Shown piece after piece: positions 49,292-58,460 of a stretch of 64,000 nt of DNA (position 1 is its first letter; every line of letters begins with the position of its first letter). The stretch comes from Bacteroides caecimuris (GTDB lineage Bacteria; Bacteroidota; Bacteroidia; Bacteroidales; Bacteroidaceae). The position numbers were made by a program, and so were the translations under genes. The notes under the pieces were generated by a model. It saw nothing but the letters and a program-made list of their open reading frames with translations, ran no database searches and was not told the DNA's origin. The stretch spans positions 682,001 to 746,000 of the forward strand of contig NZ_CP015401.2 in the NCBI RefSeq assembly GCF_001688725.2, read 5' to 3'.

Positions 49292-50764
49292 TTATCGGTT
49301 TAGTGATACACCTTTGGTGTTGATAACAAAATCAGCTGTTTTGCCTTCTATTTCACAATGTACCTTGATGATGCCATCTTTTCCTCTGTTCACGACATAC
49401 TTTAAAGGTGTTCCTTTAGGAACGGGATATCCCCATGTCACATCGCCATCTTGTAGTAGTATGGACATGGGTACTTCGCAAAGACTTTTATTGACACGGT
49501 TCTCGTAGAGAGCTACTCTTACGGATGTTTGTCCATCGTTCAAAGTAGAAAATTCATCGAAGGTTTTCTCTACACACAGATTGTCGCTCATCAGAATCAA
49601 GTTGCATACCATTTCTTTTCCGTTGACATAGGCTGCCACACCATAAGAGGCCGAGCCTTTGTCGTTGCCCAATTGTATGCCGACTTCGGTGTATCCTTTT
49701 TCTTCTTGTGCCGCATACAAAGCTGCTCCTTTGGCCACGGCGAGGTCGGGCTCAAATATACGGGGAGTGATTCCGAATTTCTTTTCAATAAATGCCTTTA
49801 CCATGGGCATGCGTGAGGAACCGCCTACAAGTAACACATCGTCCAGTTTAGGATTGCCCGCCATTTCCATGGTGGTATCGATAAGCTGGTCGGTCATCTT
49901 CATCAGTTCGATGGTGAGTTCCTCAAATTCGCTTCGGGTGATTTCTGTGTTGTGTATTCCCTTGTAGTTGTAGCGAAGGGTTGTTTTTTCCCGGCTGGGA
50001 GTGGACAGGATTTTCTTAGCCTCTTCTGCGCCTATGATCAAGGAGCCGTAGTTGGCCATATCGTGTTCTTTCAACTCTTTGCATGTAGTGTTGAAGTTTT
50101 CTTTTTGCAGGACATAGTCGACTATTTGCTCGTCCCAGTCCACACCGCCCAATTGGTGATTTCCGTTGGTGGCTAAAGTGTCCATCACTCCATTTTGTAT
50201 TTTCATGATGCTGACGTCAAACGTACCACCGCCCAAATCATATACCAGGATTGTGCGGTTCTGCCTGTTCTTGATACCGAAGGACAAGGCTGCCGCTGTA
50301 GGTTCGTTGATTAAGGAGATGACTTCCAATCCGGCACGTTTGCCGGCTTCCATGGTACGTGTCCGTTCCGCGTTTCCGAAGTAGGCCGGTACGGTGATTA
50401 CTACTTTATGTATCGGGTCTTTTCCTTCTTCGTCTTGCCGTTTTTGATTGGCGTCTCTCACTAGCTTTTTAAGGATTTCGGCGGAAACGTCTATAGGATT
50501 GATATCGATGTTTCCTATTCTCCGTTTGTAATTATCGTTAGACATCTCTCGTTTGATGAAGGAAACCGTGCGTTCCGGATCGTTTGCCATATTGGATTTG
50601 GCGGCTGTTCCCACGTATGGAGAGCCGTCTTCGTCATAAGCCACTACAGAAGGAGTGGTCAGTTGTCCTTCTTCGTTGGTGACTACCGTTACCGAGTCTT
50701 CTTCATCGATGATTGCAATACAAGAGTTGGTGGTTCCCAAGTCTATTCCGTAAAATTCTTCCAT
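49292..50764 (-). CDS. Short Hsp70 family protein (no lid domain)
   Basis: A 490-residue DnaK-like ATPase against about 640 in DnaK. The nucleotide-binding domain is complete: GIDLGTTNSCIAI (phosphate 1), VYDLGGGTFDVSIM (phosphate 2), LLVGGSSRMPMV (adenosine motif) and INEPTAAALSFG. Residues ~385-490 match only the beta-sandwich part of the substrate domain; the helical lid is absent. It starts 13 bp after the GrpE-like gene. The function is inferred as a dedicated, client-specific chaperone of this operon, not general folding. Confidence 0.88.
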   Translation of the reverse strand: MEEFYGIDLGTTNSCIAIIDEEDSVTVVTNEEGQLTTPSVVAYDEDGSPYVGTAAKSNMANDPERTVSFIKREMSNDNYKRRIGNIDINPIDVSAEILKKLVRDANQKRQDEEGKDPIHKVVITVPAYFGNAERTRTMEAGKRAGLEVISLINEPTAAALSFGIKNRQNRTILVYDLGGGTFDVSIMKIQNGVMDTLATNGNHQLGGVDWDEQIVDYVLQKENFNTTCKELKEHDMANYGSLIIGAEEAKKILSTPSREKTTLRYNYKGIHNTEITRSEFEELTIELMKMTDQLIDTTMEMAGNPKLDDVLLVGGSSRMPMVKAFIEKKFGITPRIFEPDLAVAKGAALYAAQEEKGYTEVGIQLGNDKGSASYGVAAYVNGKEMVCNLILMSDNLCVEKTFDEFSTLNDGQTSVRVALYENRVNKSLCEVPMSILLQDGDVTWGYPVPKGTPLKYVVNRGKDGIIKVHCEIEGKTADFVINTKGVSLNR

Positions 50765-50777
50765 GTTGTTGTATTTT

Positions 50778-51740
50778 TTATTGTTTTTTATCCATGTATT
50801 TGTAGCATTCCACTTGCTCGCGGCGGAATATCATGCGGTATTCTTTCAACGGATGTGCTTCTCCATTGGCTTTGGCTCTTAAAATGTAGGGTAACGTCCA
50901 AATATAACCGGGGTTTATTGTCCGACGGATCTTTTTGTCGAGCGTGATGTCATCGGTAAGGTAATCGAATGATTGCTGGGTGTGCGGGTCGAAGCGTGTA
51001 TCCTCTTCATCGTGTCGGAACACCTCTACGGAGAAGTCTCTTAAGATGAAGTCTATACTATCTATCAATTGTTCAAACTGCTTTAAGAGATAGGGGGCTG
51101 AAGTTTCCGTATCTGTCGGATTCTCTTCTACTACTTTGCGCATCATATCGCCCAAGTGGATGAATTGTTTTAAGAAAGGAGCGGTAGCCTTCAAATATGA
51201 GTCTTCTTGGAATCCTTGTAAGTCGGCTTCCTTGCGCATCAGTTTGTCTTCTACCTTATCCAGTATGCGCGTCAGTTCGTGGTTCTCGTGTTCGATCTTG
51301 CCTGATAAGGTTTCCAGAATTTGTGTAAGGTTGCTTTGCAACTCATTTTTCAGTTCGTTCAAATCAAGAGGTGTGGTAGTGGAAGGAGTGACTGTCTTTT
51401 TCTCTTCTTGCAGCTCTTTTTCTCCTTCGGCAATGTTTTGCCGGATCTCTTTTAGTTTGGCAGACAGTTCCTGATATTCTCTGTCCAAAGCCTCCTTTTC
51501 CTTTTCCTGTTTCTCCAGTTCGGCGATGGTGTCGGTCAACTTCTTGTGCGTTTCGGCCAGCTGTCTTTCTTCTTCCTCTTCTTCACCGCATTTGGGGAGT
51601 GTGATGTTCTGTTCGGACAACCATTCTGCTGTCCAGCATCCTTCTTCTTCTAAATTTGTTTGTAAAGATTTGAGGAGGCTAATCTTCTCTTTGTCAGACA
51701 TTTTGGAAACTTCTTTCTTTCCACTGATTAAAAATCCCAT
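50778..51740 (-). CDS. GrpE-like coiled-coil protein, candidate nucleotide exchange factor
   Basis: A 320-residue protein from the ATG at 51740 (MGFLISGKKEVSKM); a TTG three codons earlier is less likely. Residues ~35-175 are charged coiled coil. The C-terminal third resembles GrpE: FLKQFIHLGDMMRKVVEE, then DTRFDPHTQQSFDYL and INPGYIWTLPYILRAKA, the last two aligning with the FDP and GY regions of the GrpE beta-domain. It sits directly upstream of a short Hsp70, supporting an exchange-factor role. This is a reading by eye and needs a profile test. Confidence 0.62.
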   Translation of the reverse strand: MGFLISGKKEVSKMSDKEKISLLKSLQTNLEEEGCWTAEWLSEQNITLPKCGEEEEEERQLAETHKKLTDTIAELEKQEKEKEALDREYQELSAKLKEIRQNIAEGEKELQEEKKTVTPSTTTPLDLNELKNELQSNLTQILETLSGKIEHENHELTRILDKVEDKLMRKEADLQGFQEDSYLKATAPFLKQFIHLGDMMRKVVEENPTDTETSAPYLLKQFEQLIDSIDFILRDFSVEVFRHDEEDTRFDPHTQQSFDYLTDDITLDKKIRRTINPGYIWTLPYILRAKANGEAHPLKEYRMIFRREQVECYKYMDKKQ

Positions 51741-51815
51741 AGTATTCAATCAGTCAATCGATTCCCCTGAGTTGACATTTTAGTAAATGATTAAGTGTGG
51801 GCATATAAAGAAAGC

Positions 51816-52145
51816 GCGGGAATCTGTACCTGTCACTCGTCCCGCAACTCAAGGCCTTCGCATTGCCCAATTCTGTTGAACGAGCAACGCAGAAGCCCAC
51901 GCCGATATGTATACTCCTAGCACACTTCTCTTTCTTCACGCGAAGAGAGAAAAGTGGTAAGAAGAAAATAACATATCCCACGGACATCTATCGTTGCTTT
52001 GTTTAGACAGAATTTATATAAAACCGCGAAGTTTTGAGTTGCCTGAACAAAACGCCAAATAAACGTCTTTTCTTTAATATGTCCGTTTCCCTCCCTATCC
52101 ACCTTGTCGAGCAAGGTTTTCGGCGTAGGAAACGCGGCAAAATTA
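51816..52145 (-). promoter_or_regulatory. Promoter and structured leader of the Hsp70 operon
   Basis: A TAATTTTG -7 box lies at 52138-52145 on the minus strand, about 390 bp before the first start codon. The leader contains three hairpins: ACCTTG/CAAGGT (52101-52106 with 52112-52117), a 14-bp arm pair GGCTTCTGCGTTGC / GCAATGCGAAGGCC with G-T wobbles valid only on the minus strand (51884-51897 with 51853-51866), and GCGGGA/TCCCGC (51816-51821 with 51840-51845). Short reading frames here (such as 51754-52243) have no recognisable product. I recall similar sequence elsewhere in Bacteroides, which suggests a repeated regulatory RNA. The remaining ~400 bp towards guaA hold the guaA promoter and AT-rich sequence only. 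Confidence 0.55.
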
Positions 52146-52504
52146 ATGTTTAATTTTGAATTAATGAAATATTTGATTGTTTTTGTAGGGTAACCGCCAC
52201 GGCTTTTTTCATTTAAGAAATATGTCTTATAGGATTTGGACAAGCGTATCTCTAAAAGCAGGTTTATATATCGGTACAGAAATGAATAAGATACTCTCTT
52301 TCATATTATATGAGAGAGTATTTTACTCCAATCCGTTTTTTCAGATTAATCCGGATATTGGTAAACCATTTATGCCGACTGCATAAGAAAGTGGTGTAGA
52401 ATCTTTCAACTTCATGTGTGACGGTCTAACCTACTTATCAGCCAAAAAAAGATTTAATAGTAGATTTTTATGCCTATTCTTCTATCTCTTTGCTGACTTT
52501 TTCC

Positions 52505-52512
52505 TACTTTTG
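52505..52512 (+). promoter_or_regulatory. -7 promoter box for guaA
   Basis: TACTTTTG matches TAnnTTTG, 32 bp before the guaA ATG. A -33 TTTG at the normal distance is not clear. Confidence 0.55.
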
Positions 52513-52544
52513 CACATCATTTATTCAAAATCCAACCAATTGAT

Positions 52545-54068
52545 ATGCAGGAAAAAATAATAATTCTTGATTTCGGTTCGCAGACAACACAGCTTATAGG
52601 CCGTCGTGTACGTGAATTGGATACGTATTGTGAAATTGTTCCTTATAACAAATTTCCTAAAGAAGACCCGACTATTAAAGGAGTCATTCTCTCCGGAAGT
52701 CCTTTTTCGGTTTACGATAAAGATGCTTTCAAAGTAGATTTGAGTGAAATTCGTGGTAAATATCCGATATTGGGTATTTGTTATGGTGCACAGTTTATGT
52801 CATACACCAATGGCGGAAAAGTGGAACCGGCCGGCACACGTGAATACGGACGTGCACACTTGGCGTCTTTTTGCAAAGACAATGTGCTGTTTAAAGGTGT
52901 GCGCGACTGTTCGCAGGTATGGATGAGCCACGGCGATACGATTACTGCTATCCCGGATAATTTCAAGAAAATAGCTTCGACGGATAAGGTCGAGATTGCC
53001 GCCTATCAGATAGAAGGCGAGCAAGTATGGGGTGTACAGTTCCATCCGGAAGTGTTCCATAGTGAAGACGGAACTCAAATCTTGAAGAACTTTGTGGTAG
53101 ATGTTTGCGGTTGCAAGCAAGACTGGTCGCCGGCTTCTTTTATTGAGAGCACAGTTGCCGAACTGAAAGCCCAGTTGGGTGGTGATAAAGTCGTTCTTGG
53201 TTTAAGCGGTGGAGTTGATTCTTCCGTTGCTGCGGTGTTGTTGAACAAAGCTATTGGCAAAAACTTGACTTGTATCTTTGTAGATCACGGTATGCTACGC
53301 AAGAATGAGTTCAAGAATGTGATGGCTGATTATGAATGTCTCGGCTTGAACGTAATCGGCGTAGATGCCAGTGAGAAGTTCTTCACTGAATTGGCTGGCG
53401 TAACCGAACCGGAACGTAAGCGTAAGATTATAGGTAAGGGCTTTATTGATGTGTTCGATGTAGAAGCTCATAAGATCAAAGATGTGAAATGGCTGGCACA
53501 GGGTACCATTTATCCGGATTGCATCGAGTCATTGTCTATTACGGGCACAGTGATAAAGAGCCATCATAATGTAGGCGGTCTTCCTGAAAAGATGAACCTG
53601 AAGTTATGTGAACCACTTCGTTTGTTGTTTAAGGATGAGGTGCGTCGGGTAGGTCGTGAGTTGGGCATGCCCGAACATCTGATTACTCGTCATCCGTTCC
53701 CGGGACCCGGGTTGGCCGTGCGTATTCTGGGTGATATTACTCCGGAGAAAGTGCGCATCCTGCAAGATGCTGATGATATTTTCATTCAAGGATTGCGTGA
53801 CTGGGGATTGTATGATAAAGTATGGCAGGCAGGAGTTATCTTGTTGCCGGTACAGTCTGTCGGTGTAATGGGAGATGAGCGTACATACGAAAGAGCCGTT
53901 GCTTTGCGTGCTGTGACATCTACGGATGCTATGACAGCTGACTGGGCGCATTTGCCTTATGAATTTATGGGTAAGGTGTCGAATGATATTATTAATAAGG
54001 TGAAAGGTGTAAACCGTGTAACCTATGATATAAGTTCCAAGCCGCCTGCAACCATAGAGTGGGAATAA
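52545..54068 (+). CDS. guaA: GMP synthase (glutamine-hydrolysing)
   Basis: A 507-residue enzyme making GMP from XMP. N-terminal class I amidotransferase (GICYGAQFM with the catalytic Cys; [11 protein letters not shown] with His and Glu), ATP-pyrophosphatase domain ([16 protein letters not shown], about 215) and C-terminal dimerisation domain ending [17 protein letters not shown]. Monocistronic, with its own promoter and a terminator downstream. Confidence 0.97.
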   Translation: MQEKIIILDFGSQTTQLIGRRVRELDTYCEIVPYNKFPKEDPTIKGVILSGSPFSVYDKDAFKVDLSEIRGKYPILGICYGAQFMSYTNGGKVEPAGTREYGRAHLASFCKDNVLFKGVRDCSQVWMSHGDTITAIPDNFKKIASTDKVEIAAYQIEGEQVWGVQFHPEVFHSEDGTQILKNFVVDVCGCKQDWSPASFIESTVAELKAQLGGDKVVLGLSGGVDSSVAAVLLNKAIGKNLTCIFVDHGMLRKNEFKNVMADYECLGLNVIGVDASEKFFTELAGVTEPERKRKIIGKGFIDVFDVEAHKIKDVKWLAQGTIYPDCIESLSITGTVIKSHHNVGGLPEKMNLKLCEPLRLLFKDEVRRVGRELGMPEHLITRHPFPGPGLAVRILGDITPEKVRILQDADDIFIQGLRDWGLYDKVWQAGVILLPVQSVGVMGDERTYERAVALRAVTSTDAMTADWAHLPYEFMGKVSNDIINKVKGVNRVTYDISSKPPATIEWE

Positions 54069-54088
54069 TTGTTCCTGTTGATATATAA

Positions 54089-54124
54089 ATCCCAAGGCTG
54101 CAAACCGCTTTGGGATTTTTTTTG
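54089..54124 (+). terminator. guaA terminator
   Basis: A 10-bp stem (ATCCCAAGGC at 54089-54098 with GCTTTGGGAT at 54107-54116, one G-T pair) followed by eight T residues, 20 bp after the guaA stop. Confidence 0.9.
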
Positions 54125-54924
54125 TGGAAAAAGTGAGAGAATCGGCTCAACCTGATAGATAAAATGCTATTTTGGTAGTAGTTATAAAAAAAATCGGATT
54201 CTGCGGAAAATAGAAGAGACTATTCGATGTTGTGTTTGAGGTAATCAGGCATAATCTGCCTCCTTTGTTAGATGCTATTAAAATTATAATTCATGATATA
54301 GGATGAACTGCATTCTCCTTAAAACTCCACATGCAATTTGATAGCAGTTTTGCCCTCATGCTCTCACTATTCGCCTGTATCCCTTTATTCATCGATGTTT
54401 CGGGTGTGGTAGCAAGTATGAGAGCAAGTATGAGAGCAACCGCTTGCCCTCACTCTGTTACAGAGTATTACACATCGTTTTTTGGGTGTTGTTGTTTGAT
54501 TTACAGAGTGTTAATATCTGAAGTGTCAACTATTAACGATTGTCATTTCAGCCATTAATAACTGAGAAATCAGGTGTTAATAGCTGATAACTCACGCATT
54601 ATTGACCGATATGTGATTGAATGCTTCCTGAAAGATCAGGTTCATTGAAACATTTCATGCGGTCAAGTCAATCCAATCATATAGGCGAAGTGGCAGTTTC
54701 CTGCTTGGGAAACAGCAAGCCATTCAGATACAATGATATAGGAAAATCTTGGTAAGAACGGAATGAAACATCTACGTGTGATTGATGTCGCATTTTGTTA
54801 TAAGGTTAATGCTAGAAAAAAGCCTGTTTTTATTAGAGGAAAAGTTTGTATGCCGTAATATAATATCGTATCTTTACAGGAATTGAATGATAAGCAATAT
54901 TGGTAGATAAACAGATAATAAAGG
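54125..54924. other. Gene-poor remnant region with short repeats upstream of the VirE pseudogene
   Basis: No supportable gene. A tandem 12-bp repeat GCAAGTATGAGA occurs twice (54412-54435) with inverted GCCCTCATGCTCTCAC-type sequence nearby (about 54350-54366), and GTGTTAATATCTGA / GTGTTAATAGCTGA repeats lie at about 54510-54590. The TATGAGA core resembles the repeats at 21433-21590, and a related GTGAGGGCAA follows the VirE remnant. It looks like the decayed flank of an accessory element. Confidence 0.5.
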
Positions 54925-56345
54925 ATGAAAATAACTTTAATCAGACAAGACAGCGGGAGTGGAAAAGAAGCTCTAAGTATCTGCGAAGCAGGTACATTAT
55001 TCAACAAAATGAAAACGGAGACAAAATCGAGACACATTACGGCTTTGCGAAACCTGATACCGATGCTGGAAGGTACGTACAGCCGGTACGAACATATAGA
55101 CAAACTGCCATACATCTATTCTGCCGTAGCATATACCCGCACTAAAGAAGGCGAACGAAAAATGAAACATTATAACGGACTGGTACAGTTGGAAGTGAAA
55201 CGGCTGGCAGGCCCGTCCGAAATGGAATATGTGAAACGGCAGGCGGCGCTTTTGCCCCAGACTTTTGCCGCATTCTGTGGTTCCAGTGGCCGTAGCGTGA
55301 AGATATGGGTGCGTTTTGCCTTGCCGGACGACAGAGGACTGCCCAAAAAAGAAGCGGAAGCGGAATTATTTCATGCCCATGCCTACTGGCTGGCAGTAAA
55401 GTGCTACCAGCCGATGCTTCCTTACGATATTAATCTGCAAGCACCAGTGCTGACGCAGAAATGCCGCATGACATTGGACGAATCTCCTTATTATAATCCC
55501 GAAGCGGTTCCTTTCTGTCTGGAACAACCGCTCACGATGCCCGGTGAGGAAACTTTCCGGCAGCGTAAGCAGGGCGAGAAGAATCTCTTGTCGCGCCTGC
55601 AACCGGGATATGAGTCTGCGAAAACTTTCACAAAAATTTATGAAGCAGCGTTGAACAGGGCATTTCAGGAAATGGAAGACTGGAAGCGTGGAGATGATTT
55701 GCAACCTTTGCTTGTACACCTTGCCGAGCATTGTTTCAAAGCGGGCATCCCCGAAGAAGAAGCAGTGCGGCAGACGCTCATTCATTACTATCGGGAAGAA
55801 GATGAGCAAATCATACGCTCGACGATTCATAATCTTTATCAGGAATGTAAGGGTTTTGGCAAGAAAAACAGCATCGGAAGGGAGCAGCAGACGGCTTTTC
55901 TGCTGGAAGAATTTATGAACCGTCGTTACGAATTCCGCTATAACACCGTATTGGATGATCTGGAATACCGCCAGCGTGATTCCATCCACTTTTACTTTAA
56001 GCCCGTGGACAAACGTGTGCGCAACAGTGTCTCTATCTGTGCCTTGAAAGAAGGTATCAATGCCTGGGATCGTGATGTAGACCGTTTCCTGAATTCAGAA
56101 TTTGTTCCTTTGTACAATCCTGTAGAAGAATATCTTTATGATGTCGGCTGTTGGGACGGGAAAGACCGTATCCGTGCATTGGCAGGATTGGTTCCATGCA
56201 GATTCTGAATTATTTGCAGACGAAGACACGAGACAAGTTGGCTATCAATAAAGTAGCTGTGTTTGGCCGTGCGCTTCAGAAGCTGAATATTCCCTGCCGG
56301 AAGTCCGTTAAGGGGACACTTTATCATTTACTGAAAATAGAATGA
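54925..56345 (+). pseudogene. VirE-family protein with internal deletion and frameshift
   Basis: The first 427 codons (54925-56208) are intact: a VirE N-terminal/BT4734-like domain (MKITLIRQDSGSGKEAL, CGSSGRSVKIWVRFALPD, QKCRMTLDESPYYNPEAVPF), a middle primase-associated part, and the beginning of the VirE ATPase domain (YDVGCWDGKDRIRALAGLVP), where the frame stops. From about 56200 in another frame the C-terminal DUF3874-like end appears (ILNYLQTKTRDKLAINKVAV; FGRALQKLNIPC) to 56345. The P-loop ATPase core, several hundred residues in intact members, is missing. The usual accessory partner genes are not seen. The truncated 427-residue product could still be made. Confidence 0.82.
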
Positions 56346-56370
56346 ATGGTAGCAACGTGAGGGCAAACCT

Positions 56371-57063
<693 letters not shown>

Positions 57064-57121
57064 TTACTTATAATACAACACGGCTGCCAATATCTGACCC
57101 TTCTTTTTGTTTTTTTTATTG

Positions 57122-57150
57122 TTTGAATGTATAAAAATAGAGTATATTTG
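57122..57150 (+). promoter_or_regulatory. marC promoter
   Basis: TTTG (57122-57125) and TATATTTG (57143-57150) with a 17-bp spacer; the -7 element is a full TAnnTTTG match. The marC ATG is 20 bp downstream. Confidence 0.65.
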
Positions 57151-57170
57151 CAGAAAAAAAGGAGGAAATT

Positions 57171-57770
57171 ATGTTTGCAGGCTTCAATTGGCAACAGATG
57201 GTTAGTGCGTTTATCGTACTTTTTGCGGTGATAGACATTATCGGCTCTATACCTATTATAATTAACCTGAAAGAAAAAGGGAAAGATGTGAATGCAATGA
57301 AAGCTACCGTCATCTCTTTTATTTTGCTGATCGGATTTTTCTATGCGGGAGATATGATGCTGAAGCTCTTCCATGTAGATATTGAATCGTTTGCAGTTGC
57401 CGGTGCGTTTGTTATCTTCCTCATGTCCTTGGAGATGATTCTGGATATTGAGATATTCAAGAACCAAGGTCCTATCAAAGAAGCTACTTTGGTGCCACTT
57501 GTCTTTCCTTTGTTGGCAGGTGCTGGAGCTTTCACAACATTGCTTTCTCTTCGGGCGGAATATGCCAGTGTCAATATCATTATAGCTTTAGTATTGAACA
57601 TGATTTGGGTTTACTTTGTAGTGAGTATGACTGGTCGTGTAGAGCGTTTCCTGGGAAAAGGAGGTATCTATATTATTCGTAAGTTCTTTGGTATCATCTT
57701 ATTGGCTATTTCTGTAAGGTTGTTTACCGCCAATATAACGTTATTGCTTGAAGCGTTGCATAAATCCTGA
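57171..57770 (+). CDS. MarC family integral membrane protein
   Basis: A 199-residue protein with six membrane segments and the MarC family pattern (FAVIDIIGSIPIIINLKEKG near the N-terminus; LVFPLLAGAGAFTTLLSL in the middle). It is named after the E. coli mar locus, but the family has no proven antibiotic role. Monocistronic with a promoter directly upstream. Confidence 0.92.
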   Translation: MFAGFNWQQMVSAFIVLFAVIDIIGSIPIIINLKEKGKDVNAMKATVISFILLIGFFYAGDMMLKLFHVDIESFAVAGAFVIFLMSLEMILDIEIFKNQGPIKEATLVPLVFPLLAGAGAFTTLLSLRAEYASVNIIIALVLNMIWVYFVVSMTGRVERFLGKGGIYIIRKFFGIILLAISVRLFTANITLLLEALHKS

Positions 57771-57787
57771 GTATTATCTCCCCTTTT

Positions 57788-57872
57788 TTTGCTTTTTATT
57801 TGTTCTTTTTATATATTTGGCGGTTTTACTCGCATTCTCACTGAAGTGAGGTAGAAAAATAAACCGCCAAAT
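57788..57872 (+). promoter_or_regulatory. Promoter and palindromic leader of the ECF sigma gene
   Basis: TTTG (57788-57791), a 20-bp spacer and TATATTTG (57812-57819). Overlapping the -7 box is a perfect 12-bp inverted repeat, ATTTGGCGGTTT (57815-57826) and AAACCGCCAAAT (57861-57872), with an inner CTCAC/GTGAG hairpin (57837-57850). It ends 9 bp before the start codon, so it could be an operator or a translation-controlling fold. Confidence 0.6.
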
Positions 57873-57881
57873 CATTCGCAG

Positions 57882-58403
57882 ATGAAGACGCATAAAGATA
57901 GTTCGAAGATTACGATGGACGAATTTGACAGGATATATGATAAATATTATCCTCAACTCCTTTATTATGCCTATGGTTTTGTGGAAGACTCAGAGATCTG
58001 TCGTGATATTGTATCGGATGTGTTCGGTCAGGCATGGGAAAATGTAGAGCGTTTGGGAAATGCTACTGTGGGTAGTTTCCTGTATTCGTGCGTACGGAAT
58101 AAATGCATTGATTATTTGAGACATGACCAGGCTGCCCGGCAGTATGCGGAATATTTGCAAGAGGCAGTAGAAGATGAAGAAGGAATGACTCCGGAGGAAT
58201 ACGAAGAACGGATGAACAATGTGAAACAGATTATATCGGAATTACCGCCTCGTACGCGTTTTGTTTTGGAACAGTGTTATTTTAATAATAAAAAGTATAG
58301 GGAAGTAGCAGAAATTCTCGATATCACTTCGAGTGCGGTAAAGAAACACATTATGAAGGCATTGGCTATACTTCGTGAACGTTTATCTGTTATAAAACCG
58401 TAA
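57882..58403 (+). CDS. ECF sigma-70 factor (FecI-like)
   Basis: A 173-residue ECF sigma factor: region 2 (about 12-80, YDKYYPQLLYYAYGFVED, SDVFGQAWENVERL and CVRNKCIDYLRHDQA) and region 4 (about 120-170, LPPRTRFVLEQCYFNNKKYR and ILDITSSAVKKHIMKALA). The usual partner, a FecR anti-sigma, is the next gene (57-bp gap), followed by susC and susD. It should switch on this locus when the TonB receptor senses its ligand. Confidence 0.93.
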   Translation: MKTHKDSSKITMDEFDRIYDKYYPQLLYYAYGFVEDSEICRDIVSDVFGQAWENVERLGNATVGSFLYSCVRNKCIDYLRHDQAARQYAEYLQEAVEDEEGMTPEEYEERMNNVKQIISELPPRTRFVLEQCYFNNKKYREVAEILDITSSAVKKHIMKALAILRERLSVIKP

Positions 58404-58460
58404 AAAAAGTGCCTCAAAAAGGATCGACTCCGTATAAATATAAAAGACAGTTGTAGCAAT

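Noticed and set aside
51754..52243. Two small minus-strand frames (77 and 108 codons) in the Hsp70 leader
   Set aside because: No domain, weak start context, overlapping frames and hairpins; better explained as a structured leader. Such frames are often annotated in Bacteroides from this kind of repeat.
54331..54558. 75-codon frame between guaA and the VirE pseudogene
   Set aside because: No recognisable domain; overlaps the TATGAGA repeats in a decayed region.
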